NCBI RefSeq assembly: GCF_012849055.1
Contig: NZ_CP051677.1
Location: 1,240,001 to 1,304,000, forward strand
DNA from: Spirosoma rhododendri
Lineage (GTDB): Bacteria > Bacteroidota > Bacteroidia > Cytophagales > Spirosomataceae
DNA: 64,000 nt
Reading direction: 5' to 3'
In this document: piece by piece, positions 52,546 through 60,370 of the stretch
How positions within the stretch are numbered: position 1 is the first letter of the stretch
Layout of the letters: the number at the start of each line of letters is the position of its first letter
Position numbers and translations under genes: made by a program
Notes under the pieces: generated by a model
Databases searched by the model: none
What the model was told of the DNA's origin: nothing
The model's input: only the letters and a program-made list of their open reading frames with translations

Positions 52546-53472
52546 ATGGAAGACTATAATAAAATTATCGAATCGCTGGGAGTCAAGTTCATCAAGGCTC
52601 GCAACATTCGTATTCTTCAGCCTATCACGATCAAAAACTTCTACGACGTAGAAAACACGCTGCTGATTTTGTACAACGGCGAAGTGTCGATCGGTGAAGA
52701 GCGGATCAAGGTCGACGTGGGTGATATGCTGTTCATTCCGGGTGGCAAACACGTTACGGTTACCTACGGCGACCCGGCGAACCCAAAGGTGGTGTCGAAC
52801 GAAGAGTTTATGACCCACCGGGAGTCGTACTGGGAAGGGAACCACGACCCACGGCTGATCGGGCACCTGCCAAACTCGTTCGGCTTTGTTTCGTTTGAAG
52901 CCAAAGTGTTCGATTCGGTCAACTTCTTCAACTCGCTCGACGTACCCCCGTTCATCATCAAGCGGGAAGACAGTCTGGCTACCACAATTGATCAGATTCT
53001 GGCGGAAGACATGAACGATCTGGCGGGTAAGGGCCGGATCATCAAGATCAAGACGGAAGAGATCGTAATCGAGGTAGTGCGGTATATCCTGAAAAATCAC
53101 CTGTTCGTTGAGCAGCTGGTTACCAACAGCACCTACTTCAAAGACCCGCGCCTGATCGACATCTTTGCTTACATCAAAGACAACCTCGGTGGCGATCTGT
53201 CGAACAAGGTACTGGCGAACGTTGCAAACGTGTCGGAAGATTACGTCGGGCAGTATTTCAAGATGCTGACGGGTATCAATCCGCAGGATTATATTGAGTA
53301 CCAGCGCATGGAAGCGGCCGTTGGTCTGCTGCGTACCAGCAAGAAAAGCATCCGGGCGATTGGCGCCGAAGTAGGGTACAAAGACACCGCTTACTTCTGC
53401 CGTCGTTTCAAGATGATGTTCGGTATTCCGGCTGGCAAGATGCGCCGTCGCGAATCGCTGATGAACGTATAG
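52546..53472 (+). CDS. AraC-family transcriptional regulator with cupin-like N-terminus
   Basis: A 308-aa regulator. The N-terminal part (NTLLILYNGEVSIGEERIKVDVGDMLFIPGGKHVTV) is a cupin-like sensing domain. The C-terminal AraC HTH pair is KVLANVANVSEDYVGQYFKM and AIGAEVGYKDTAYFCRRFKM (about residues 220-290). It probably responds to a small ligand and autoregulates through the duplicated repeat upstream. The target genes are not known. Confidence 0.9.
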   Translation: MEDYNKIIESLGVKFIKARNIRILQPITIKNFYDVENTLLILYNGEVSIGEERIKVDVGDMLFIPGGKHVTVTYGDPANPKVVSNEEFMTHRESYWEGNHDPRLIGHLPNSFGFVSFEAKVFDSVNFFNSLDVPPFIIKREDSLATTIDQILAEDMNDLAGKGRIIKIKTEEIVIEVVRYILKNHLFVEQLVTNSTYFKDPRLIDIFAYIKDNLGGDLSNKVLANVANVSEDYVGQYFKMLTGINPQDYIEYQRMEAAVGLLRTSKKSIRAIGAEVGYKDTAYFCRRFKMMFGIPAGKMRRRESLMNV

Positions 53473-53488
53473 GAGCTAGTGCAAACAG

Positions 53489-53548
53489 GAAAGAGGTGAG
53501 AAAAAGGACTGGTTTGCGCCAGCGTCTTTCTTCTCACCTCTTTCCTGT
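53489..53548 (+). repeat. terminator-like repeat, copy 2 (after the AraC gene)
   Basis: Hairpin with arms aaacaggaaagaggtgaga and its complement; the middle tgcgccagcgtctttc and tctcacctcttt match the element after the M16 gene (30892-30952). There is no long T run on the plus strand. Confidence 0.6.
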
Positions 53549-53559
53549 TTGGGCTAAAA

Positions 53560-53982
53560 TTACTTCGTACTGATTTCGATTGGCAACGTGTAGAACACGG
53601 GTACGGGCCGGTTATCGACCAGGCCGGGCTGCCAGCGGGGCATCTTCTCGACCGCCGTAATGATCGTGCCCATGTATTCTTCCATTCCTTTCCGGTTCGT
53701 AGTACCCAGCGCTTTCGTCAGCACCCGAACATCGGACACCTGCCCCGTTTCGTCGATAATGAACCGGGCTGACACCGGGCCGGTATTGATATTTTTACGC
53801 AGCAAAACGTTGGGGTAACGAATGTTTTCGGCAAGATATCGGCTCAGGGCCGATTTGCCACCCGGAAACTCCGGAGCCCGTTCCGCTATCGTGTAGACTT
53901 TTCCTGTGCGGGTCTGGGCTGTCGCGGTAAGCGCACCCGCCAACGTGAACAGGCAAATCAGCGTTGTACGTATCCAGTTCAT
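53560..53982 (-). CDS. TonB C-terminal-domain protein, secreted
   Basis: A 140-aa protein with signal peptide MNWIRTTLICLFTLAGALTATAQ. It has a TonB-like C-terminal domain (APEFPGGKSALSRYLAENIRYP, ARFIIDETGQVSDVRVL, KMPRWQPGLVDNRPVPVFYTLPI), but it lacks a TonB membrane anchor and Pro-rich spacer. Such small proteins are common in Bacteroidota; function unknown. It follows the GGGP synthase gene after 3 bp. Confidence 0.82.
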   Translation of the reverse strand: MNWIRTTLICLFTLAGALTATAQTRTGKVYTIAERAPEFPGGKSALSRYLAENIRYPNVLLRKNINTGPVSARFIIDETGQVSDVRVLTKALGTTNRKGMEEYMGTIITAVEKMPRWQPGLVDNRPVPVFYTLPIEISTK

Positions 53983-53985
53983 GCG

Positions 53986-54804
53986 TTAATCCTGTAGTAC
54001 AGTTTGGTTGACTTCCTGCATCACGGCGCATAGTTCGGGCAACAGATCGGGGTTGCGCTCGATACCATTCCCCACAACCAGCATATCCGCGCCTGCATAC
54101 AGCGCCTGCCGGGCTTTCTCAGCCGAATCGATGCCGCCCCCCACAATAAGTGGCACGTCGATTACGCGATTGACAGCCGCGATCATATCGGTCGGAACGG
54201 GACGCTGTGCCCCACTGCCCGCATCCAGATACATCAGTTTAAGCCCCAGCATTTCGCCCGCCATGGCAGTACAGGCGGCAACGTCGGGTTTGTTGCTTGG
54301 CATGGGCATAGTACCGCTGATGTACGAAACCGTTGTCTGCGCGCCACTGTCGACCAGCATATAACCAGTCGGCATGATTTCAAGGCCGCTTTTCCGCAGC
54401 ATAGGAGCCGCTACCACGTGTTGCCCGATCAGGAAGTCGGCATTTCGCCCGGAAATAAGCGACAGGAAAAGCACTGCATCGGCCGCCGGATCGATGTGCA
54501 GGGGATTGCCGGGAAACAGGATGATGGGTGCATCGCGGTGCTGACGTAGGGTGTCGATCACTTCGCGGTGTACATAGTCGACGACAAGGCTACCGCCGAC
54601 CAGAAAAAAATCGACCGGGTAGTCGATTGTACGGACCAGCAGGTCCACCAAAGCGTCCTGCCTGACCTTATCGGGGTCGAGCAGGACGGCTAATGACTTC
54701 TGACCAACCGCTCTACGAGTTTGTAGAGTAGTCAGTATATTCAGAGGGTGTCTTTGTTTGGTATTGACGTCCACTCGCAGTCTTTGCAGTTGAAGTAAGC
54801 GCAT
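53986..54804 (-). CDS. geranylgeranylglyceryl/heptaprenylglyceryl phosphate synthase
   Basis: A 272-aa TIM-barrel prenyltransferase. The family motifs are QKSLAVLLDPDKVR, DFFLVGGSLVV, IILFPGNPLHIDPAADAVLF, GYMLVDSGAQTTV, MYLDAGSGA and PLIVGGGIDSAEKARQALYAGADMLVVGNGIE. It joins a polyprenyl diphosphate to glycerol-1-phosphate by an ether bond, a reaction first known from Archaea. Homologues occur in Bacteroidota, where the product is little known. The start is uncertain: ATG 54804 overlaps the upstream gene by 92 bp, and GTG 54774 is an alternative. Confidence 0.88.
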   Translation of the reverse strand: MRLLQLQRLRVDVNTKQRHPLNILTTLQTRRAVGQKSLAVLLDPDKVRQDALVDLLVRTIDYPVDFFLVGGSLVVDYVHREVIDTLRQHRDAPIILFPGNPLHIDPAADAVLFLSLISGRNADFLIGQHVVAAPMLRKSGLEIMPTGYMLVDSGAQTTVSYISGTMPMPSNKPDVAACTAMAGEMLGLKLMYLDAGSGAQRPVPTDMIAAVNRVIDVPLIVGGGIDSAEKARQALYAGADMLVVGNGIERNPDLLPELCAVMQEVNQTVLQD

Positions 54805-55219
54805 TGTTGTCCCGAATGCGTTCGACGAAACTGGTCAGTTGCTGGCGGGCCAGGTTGGTGACAACCGTTGTCAGCAGACCACTAACCATGCCACTGAGGG
54901 CTCCCGTTTTCTGCGCTTCTTTTTTGCGCTTGCCCGCCGGAGCGATCAGTTCACCGTATTCGTCGTAATCATCCTCGTCGGGCTCACCATACTTTTCAGC
55001 GTAGCGATACTCTGCCGACTTCGGAAGGATTGCATTCACTACCAAATATACGGCTAAACTAACGCCTGCAACAAAAGCCGCCGTTTTACCAACCTCCGAC
55101 GCATCTCCTCTGATGTCATCGACGCTTTCGGATATAGACGATTTGAATCGTTCGGTAGCAGCAATCAGCTGCGCACGGCGTTCGGTAGTGTCTGAGAATG
55201 GGACTTTGGAATCTTCCAT
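54713..55219 (-). CDS. small membrane-anchored protein, unrecognised
   Basis: A 168-aa protein. After a polar N-terminus (MEDSKVPFSD) there is a single hydrophobic segment near residues 58-74 (GKTAAFVAGVSLAVYLVVNA), an acidic stretch (YGEPDEDDYDEYGE) and a weakly amphipathic C-terminal half. It resembles YtxH-like or phage-shock-type small proteins in layout, without a clear family. It sits between the holin-like gene and GGGP synthase gene in one operon. Confidence 0.6.
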   Translation of the reverse strand: MEDSKVPFSDTTERRAQLIAATERFKSSISESVDDIRGDASEVGKTAAFVAGVSLAVYLVVNAILPKSAEYRYAEKYGEPDEDDYDEYGELIAPAGKRKKEAQKTGALSGMVSGLLTTVVTNLARQQLTSFVERIRDNNALTSTAKTASGRQYQTKTPSEYTDYSTNS

Positions 55220-55264
55220 GTTATTGATCCGCACTTATATTGATTGTTAACAACTGAAACGTGA

Positions 55265-55675
55265 TCACCGATTCGGACCAATTCCGTCCGTTTTCTCCAT
55301 CAGGTCTTTAACAGCTTCAGCTTTTTCCTCTGCTTTCTTCTCCTGACTTTTCTTGATGGCGCTGTAGGCAAATACCCGGATCCGCCCTTTCATGGCGTCT
55401 TTCGCTGCGGCCCAGACAAGCGTCAGGATGAGGAAAAAGCCCGCCACAATCAGGAAGCCCAGATACCGGCTGTCGAGCACTTCGTTCAGATAAGCGGCTA
55501 ACAGGCAAAACAGAAAAATCAGCGTCATACTTCCCAGTAGTGCCAGTACAACGCCATGAATACCGACGACGACGCCTTCCTCTATCTTAGACCGGGTTTC
55601 GAGCGTAAACAACTCGATACGCGCTTCCAGATAGCGAAATATATTTTCCCGAATCTCTTCGAGGTGCTCTAGCAT
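55265..55675 (-). CDS. phage holin-superfamily-III-like membrane protein (DUF1469)
   Basis: A 136-aa protein with two transmembrane segments (about 47-68 and 75-97) between a helical N-terminus (MLEHLEEIRENIFRYLEARI) and a basic Lys/Glu-rich C-terminus. This is the Actinobacterial holin X/DUF1469 type widespread in Bacteroidota chromosomes, and it does not by itself imply a prophage. Probably involved in envelope stress. The start at 55675 matches the family N-terminus. Confidence 0.7.
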   Translation of the reverse strand: MLEHLEEIRENIFRYLEARIELFTLETRSKIEEGVVVGIHGVVLALLGSMTLIFLFCLLAAYLNEVLDSRYLGFLIVAGFFLILTLVWAAAKDAMKGRIRVFAYSAIKKSQEKKAEEKAEAVKDLMEKTDGIGPNR

Positions 55676-55762
55676 GGCTTTACTTTTTTGTTTCTCTCTA
55701 TTTACAAATAACAGCTGATTTTGTTTTTGGGGAACGGATTTCCCGTCAAAATTTCTGCCCAC

Positions 55763-55790
55763 AAAAAAAGGCTGCGGTCAGGCAGCCTTT
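55763..55790 (-). terminator. terminator of the DksA-like gene
   Basis: Stem aaggctgc/gcagcctt with a 6-base loop; seven T on the minus strand. Confidence 0.7.
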
Positions 55791-55819
55791 TGACTATATC
55801 GTTTGTATGTGTGTGCGTT

Positions 55820-56206
55820 CTAGCGAGACTGGCGCAACTTGGCTTCGATCGTCTGCTGGGTGTGTGGCACTGCCCGAAGCCGCTCTTTAGGAATTAGTTT
55901 TCCAGTGTCTTTGCAAACGCCATAGGTTCCGTTTTTGATGCGGACCATAGCAGCGTCGAGCTGTTGAGTAAATTTTTGCAGGCGGGCCGCCAGCTGACTC
56001 AGGTTCTCCCGCTCGCTGGTGTCAGCGCCATCTTCCAGCAGTTTCGAGTTTCCCGAGGTGTTATCCGTACCGCTATCGTTGCGCTTACTGAGGGTTTCCT
56101 TAATGTAGTTCAGTTCGCTACGTGTGGCTTCCAATTTCTGACCTATCAGTTCCTGAAACTCTTTTAGATCTTCTTCAGAATAGCGTTTTTTTTCTTCCTG
56201 GACCAT
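55820..56206 (-). CDS. TraR/DksA-family protein with degenerate zinc finger
   Basis: A 128-aa protein. A long coiled-coil helical part (about 1-90, EEDLKEFQELIGQKLEATRSELNYIKETL ... LSQLAARLQKF) is followed by YGVCKDTGKLIPKERLRAVPHT, the DksA-type finger. Only one of the four zinc cysteines remains. DksA proteins bind in the RNA polymerase secondary channel; loss of zinc ligands is common in Bacteroidota members. It is unlinked to phage genes. Confidence 0.82.
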   Translation of the reverse strand: MVQEEKKRYSEEDLKEFQELIGQKLEATRSELNYIKETLSKRNDSGTDNTSGNSKLLEDGADTSERENLSQLAARLQKFTQQLDAAMVRIKNGTYGVCKDTGKLIPKERLRAVPHTQQTIEAKLRQSR

Positions 56207-56530
56207 AGCAGACTGCCGTGATGACTAGTGTTTAAGAAGTCACGAAATTAATGCATTTGTATCTGATTTTCAATCCCTCAGCCAATATCTTGAGGTTATG
56301 GTAATTATTTATTCGATTGGCAAAACGGCCAATCAACCGATTTTTCTTTGGCTTCTATTCCGCCAATGATTACACTGTTTGGCTTTACTCTTGCATGCAT
56401 TTATTTACGAGTGGTCGTTAATTTTATCTTAATCAAGGAAAAAATAGACCTTTCATAACATATTCAGGCTTTTCGTAAGTTTACCATACACTTCACTAAA
56501 AATCAGGTTAACACCGGTAAAGTAAAGGCC
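56207..56530. other. 324-bp AT-rich divergent region
   Basis: Lies between the divergent DksA-like and gdhA genes and must hold both promoters. Several TTTGGC/TTTG motifs (for example near 56350 and 56381) and AT-rich tracts are present, but no clean TTTG-N19-TAnnTTTG pair. No gene seen. Confidence 0.45.
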
Positions 56531-57805
56531 ATGGCGTATATAGAACCAGCTCCTATAAAAGACAGAGAAAATCCACTTGAGTCGATGATGTCGCGCTTCG
56601 ATGCGGCAGCCCGTCTGGTTGGTATCTCTGACGAGATGTATGATATTTTGAAAGTACCCGCCCGACAGGTTATCGTTGGGCTCCCCGTTACGATGGACAA
56701 CGGCAGTATCCGGGTATTTGAAGGGTACCGCGTTATTCACTCCAACATTCTGGGTCCGTCAAAGGGTGGTATCCGGCTTGACCCGGCGGTGAACCTCGAC
56801 GAGGTACGCGCACTTGCCGCCTGGATGACCTGGAAATGCGCCGTAGTCGACATTCCCTACGGAGGTGCCAAAGGCGGTATTGCCTGCAACCCGCGCGAAA
56901 TGTCGGCGGGCGAAATCGAACGGCTGATGCGGCAATACACCGCCGGTATGCTCGACGTATTTGGCCCCGACCGCGACATTCCGGCCCCCGACATGGGTAC
57001 CGGCCCGCGTGAGATGGCCTGGATCGTCGATGAGTACTCGAAAGCGAAAGGAATGACCGTCAACAGCGTCGTAACCGGCAAACCGCTGGTACTGGGCGGC
57101 TCACTGGGCCGCACGGAAGCGACCGGGCGGGGTGTTACGGTAGCCGCGCTGGCCGCGATGGACAAGCTTCGGATGAACCCCTATCGGTCGACGGCGGCTA
57201 TTCAGGGATTTGGCAACGTGGGCTCGTTTGCTGCCGAACTGCTTCACGAACGTGGGGTATCGGTCGTGGCGGTCAGTGATATTTCGGGTGGTTATTACAA
57301 CGAAAACGGCATCGACATTACCGCTGCGGTAGCCTACCGCAATAACAACCGGGGATCGCTGGAGGGCTTTACGGGTGCCGAACCTATTTCCAACGAAGAA
57401 CTGCTGGCCCTACCCGTCGACGTGCTGGTTCCGGCGGCTAAAGAAGACGTCATCACCGACGATAACGCCGAGTCGATTCAGGCCAAGATGATTGTAGAAG
57501 GCGCCAACGGACCAACCTCCGCCAGCGCCGACGAAATCATCAACCGCAAGGGTATTATGGTGATACCCGATATTCTGGCCAATGCCGGTGGCGTCACGGT
57601 ATCGTATTTTGAGTGGGTCCAGAATCGGATCGGCTACAAATGGACGCTCGACCGGGTTAATCGCCGGGCCGACCGAATTATGAAAGATGCTTTCGACCGG
57701 GTGTTCGATACGTCGCAGCATTATAAGGTGCCCATGCGCCTGGCGGCTTACATCGTCGCCATCGATAAAGTGGCTAGTACATATAAGTATCGGGGCGGTT
57801 ACTAA
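56531..57805 (+). CDS. gdhA: glutamate dehydrogenase (Glu/Leu/Phe/Val dehydrogenase family)
   Basis: A 424-aa enzyme that interconverts glutamate and 2-oxoglutarate plus ammonia. GPSKGGIRLDP and the catalytic Lys segment WKCAVVDIPYGGAKGGI are present, as are the Rossmann loop IQGFGNVGSFAAELLHERG and EGANGPTSASADEI. The family size is right for NAD-type hexameric enzymes. It ends in FASTYKYRGGY-type residues as usual and is followed by a terminator. Confidence 0.95.
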   Translation: MAYIEPAPIKDRENPLESMMSRFDAAARLVGISDEMYDILKVPARQVIVGLPVTMDNGSIRVFEGYRVIHSNILGPSKGGIRLDPAVNLDEVRALAAWMTWKCAVVDIPYGGAKGGIACNPREMSAGEIERLMRQYTAGMLDVFGPDRDIPAPDMGTGPREMAWIVDEYSKAKGMTVNSVVTGKPLVLGGSLGRTEATGRGVTVAALAAMDKLRMNPYRSTAAIQGFGNVGSFAAELLHERGVSVVAVSDISGGYYNENGIDITAAVAYRNNNRGSLEGFTGAEPISNEELLALPVDVLVPAAKEDVITDDNAESIQAKMIVEGANGPTSASADEIINRKGIMVIPDILANAGGVTVSYFEWVQNRIGYKWTLDRVNRRADRIMKDAFDRVFDTSQHYKVPMRLAAYIVAIDKVASTYKYRGGY

Positions 57806-57850
57806 GCAAGTGTTGGTTTCAGCCGGGTAATTTCCGATTTTTGCTATTCG

Positions 57851-57882
57851 GCCGGGTAATCAACGTCGATTACCCGGCTTTA
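57851..57882 (+). terminator. terminator of gdhA
   Basis: Perfect 10-bp stem gccgggtaat/attacccggc with an 8-base loop and a short T stretch. Another copy of the left arm lies at about 57821. Confidence 0.65.
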
Positions 57883-57905
57883 TCTTGAACTTCACTCTCG
57901 ACTCG

Positions 57906-58571
57906 ATGCGCTTACATAGGGAAGGAAACACGATTATGCTGGTAACGGGGCTGGTTCTGCTCGCTCTAAATCTGCTGGCTTACTATTTCCTGTTTTCCGA
58001 CAATACCACAGCCATTGCGCTGTTAGCCGTAGCCAGTTTGATTCTGTTCGTACTGGTCGTCCAGTTTTTCCGCATTCCGACCCGGCCGCTCACAACGGGC
58101 GAACAGCACGTGGTAGCCCCGGCCGACGGTACGATTGTCGTGATTGAAGAAACCGACGAGACGGAGTATTTCAAGAGTCGCCGACGGCAGGTGTCTATTT
58201 TTATGTCGCCCCTCAACGTACACGTCAACCGGAATCCGGTGACGGGAGTCGTGCGGTATTTCAAGTATTATCCCGGTAAATATCTGGTAGCCTGGCACCC
58301 CAAGTCGAGTACGGAAAACGAGCGTACCACGGTCGTTATTCAACTGGCCAACGGAGCCGAAGTACTGCTGCGGCAGATTGCGGGTGCCGTGGCCCGGCGC
58401 ATCATCTGGTACGTGAAAGAAGGGCAACCCGTTGAGCAGGGTAGCGAGTTTGGCTTTATCAAATTCGGTTCGCGCGTCGACGTGTTTCTGCCGCTCGATG
58501 CCGATGTTAAGGTAGCCATCGGCGACCGCGTCAAAGGTGGTGTTACCGTGCTGGCCGACATGCCCGCGTAA
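57906..58571 (+). CDS. psd: phosphatidylserine decarboxylase (type A, short form)
   Basis: A 221-aa precursor that makes phosphatidylethanolamine. Two hydrophobic segments at the N-terminus (LVTGLVLLALNLLAYYFLF and AIALLAVASLILFVLVVQFF) anchor it. The catalytic domain has APADGTIVVIEE, FMSPLNVHVNRNPVTG and the self-cleavage site GS in FIKFGSRVDVFLP, giving the pyruvoyl group on the short alpha chain. ATG at 57906 is chosen; a TTG 7 codons upstream is less likely. Confidence 0.93.
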   Translation: MRLHREGNTIMLVTGLVLLALNLLAYYFLFSDNTTAIALLAVASLILFVLVVQFFRIPTRPLTTGEQHVVAPADGTIVVIEETDETEYFKSRRRQVSIFMSPLNVHVNRNPVTGVVRYFKYYPGKYLVAWHPKSSTENERTTVVIQLANGAEVLLRQIAGAVARRIIWYVKEGQPVEQGSEFGFIKFGSRVDVFLPLDADVKVAIGDRVKGGVTVLADMPA

Positions 58572-58594
58572 GTAGTACATCAATCTGCTGTTGA

Positions 58595-58628
58595 TAAAGG
58601 GGTACCCGTACAGGGCTACCCTTTTTTT
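58595..58628 (+). terminator. imperfect terminator after psd
   Basis: Bulged stem aaaggggtaccc paired with gggctaccctttt, then seven T. Lies 24 bp past the psd stop. Confidence 0.6.
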
Positions 58629-58708
58629 GTGCCTATTCGCCTGTTAGTCAGTAAATAAGACTACAATATTTCTTTCTATTTTATCTACTCCTCTGACCAA
58701 AAACAACT

Positions 58709-60370
58709 ATGAAGGCTGACTATATCATTGTGGGTGCGGGGTCGGCGGGCTGTGTGCTTGCCAACCGGCTATCGGCTGATCCGGCCATTTCTGTTCTGCT
58801 GGTTGAAGCGGGTGGTCCGGATACCAAGCCGGAAATTCATATCCCGGCGGCTTACAGTAAACTCAACGGCACGGCTGTCGACTGGGGGTACTGGACCGAA
58901 CCACAACCGGGTGTCGACAACCGGCGGATGTACCAGCCACGCGGCAAAACGCTGGGCGGCAGCAGTTCAACCAACGCGATGGCGTACGTACGCGGCAACC
59001 GGCTCGACTACGACGACTGGGCCGCGCTGGGAAACCGGGGCTGGGGCTATGCCGACGTACTGCCTTACTTCATCCGGTCGGAGCACAACGAGCAATACGA
59101 TCAGCTCGACCCCACTTACCACGGCACTGAGGGTCCGCTGAACGTAACGTTCGCGCAGCAGTTTCGCACTCCACTATCCAGTGCCTTCGTCGACGGCTGT
59201 CAGCAGGTTGGCATAGCGCGGAACGACGACTACAATGGGCGGGAACAGGAGGGCGCGGGCCTTTTACAGTTTACGATCCGCAACGCCCGGCGACACAGTA
59301 CGGCCGCGGCCTTTCTGAAACCTATTCTGAACCGGACTAATCTGCGGGTTATCACGCACGCCCATACGCACCGGGTTGTGTGCCGCAACGGAGTGGCCAC
59401 CGGCATCGAGTTTTCGGTGGGCAAACAACCCGTTCAGCGGGCGGAAGCGCAGCGCGAAGTTATTCTGGCGGCTGGTGCCTTCAACTCACCCCAGCTGCTG
59501 ATGCTGTCGGGGATTGGCCCGGCCGATGCCCTACGGCAGCACAACATCGACTGCCTGCTCAATTTGCCGGGTGTGGGGCAGAATCTCCAGGATCACGTCT
59601 TTACGGGAGTCAGCAGTCTTTGTTCGCAGGCTGTTTCGGGTAACACATCGCTGAAACCGCTGAACCAGTTGAAGGCCCTGGTGCAGTACATGGTGAGCAA
59701 GAAAGGGCCAATGACGAGCAGCCCACTGGAAGCCAACGCTTTTACCCGGGTCGACGGAGCCACCGACCGGCCAAATATGCAGCTGCACTTCGCACCGGTT
59801 CACTTCGGCGATGATTACACTACTGACGTATACGACATGGCCACCTACCCCCGTACCGACGGCTATACCATCCTGCCAACGCTGCTGAAACCCAAAAGCC
59901 GGGGCTGGGTGGGGCTGCGGTCGGCCAATCCGTTCGACGCGCCCATCATCGACCCGCAGTACCTGACCCACGAAGACGACGTGCGGGTGCTGCTGGCAGG
60001 CGTCCGGCAGGCGATTGCGGTACTGGAATCCGATGCATTCAGCCCGTACCATCAATGCCTGCTGACACCCCCTGACCGGGCATCAGACGAAACGATTCTG
60101 ACCCACGTCCGGCGGCAGCTTGAAACGGTATATCACCCGGTTGGTACCTGCAAAATGGGCAGCGACGAACTGGCCGTTGTCGACGATCAGCTGCGGGTGC
60201 GGGGGGTTGACCGGTTGCGGGTAGTCGATGCGTCGATTATGCCAACGATTGTGTCGGGCAATACCAATGCACCCGTCATTATGATTGCCGAGAAAGCCGC
60301 CGATCTGATTTTAGGTAAACTACCCGTATATACGGCAGAGAAGGCGCAGTCAGCGCACGGGCAGCTATAA
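58709..60370 (+). CDS. GMC-family oxidoreductase (choline/alcohol dehydrogenase-like)
   Basis: A 553-aa FAD enzyme. The ADP-binding motif is YIIVGAGSAGCVLANRLS. The GMC signatures are RGKTLGGSSSTNAMAYVRGN and AGAFNSPQLLMLSGIGP, and the active-site His-His/His-Asn part is YHPVGTCKMG and NTNAPVIMIAEKAADL. It oxidises an alcohol to an aldehyde; the substrate is uncertain (betA-like is only one option). It is convergent with the AlgJ/X-like gene (6-bp overlap of ends). Confidence 0.92.
   Translation: MKADYIIVGAGSAGCVLANRLSADPAISVLLVEAGGPDTKPEIHIPAAYSKLNGTAVDWGYWTEPQPGVDNRRMYQPRGKTLGGSSSTNAMAYVRGNRLDYDDWAALGNRGWGYADVLPYFIRSEHNEQYDQLDPTYHGTEGPLNVTFAQQFRTPLSSAFVDGCQQVGIARNDDYNGREQEGAGLLQFTIRNARRHSTAAAFLKPILNRTNLRVITHAHTHRVVCRNGVATGIEFSVGKQPVQRAEAQREVILAAGAFNSPQLLMLSGIGPADALRQHNIDCLLNLPGVGQNLQDHVFTGVSSLCSQAVSGNTSLKPLNQLKALVQYMVSKKGPMTSSPLEANAFTRVDGATDRPNMQLHFAPVHFGDDYTTDVYDMATYPRTDGYTILPTLLKPKSRGWVGLRSANPFDAPIIDPQYLTHEDDVRVLLAGVRQAIAVLESDAFSPYHQCLLTPPDRASDETILTHVRRQLETVYHPVGTCKMGSDELAVVDDQLRVRGVDRLRVVDASIMPTIVSGNTNAPVIMIAEKAADLILGKLPVYTAEKAQSAHGQL

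Noticed and set aside
55265..56206. Prophage remnant suggested by holin-like and TraR/DksA-like genes
   Set aside because: Both are ordinary chromosomal families in Bacteroidota; there are no capsid, tail, terminase or integrase genes nearby.
58709..60370. Naming the GMC oxidoreductase betA
   Set aside because: The GMC signatures do not settle the substrate, and no betaine aldehyde dehydrogenase or choline transporter is adjacent.
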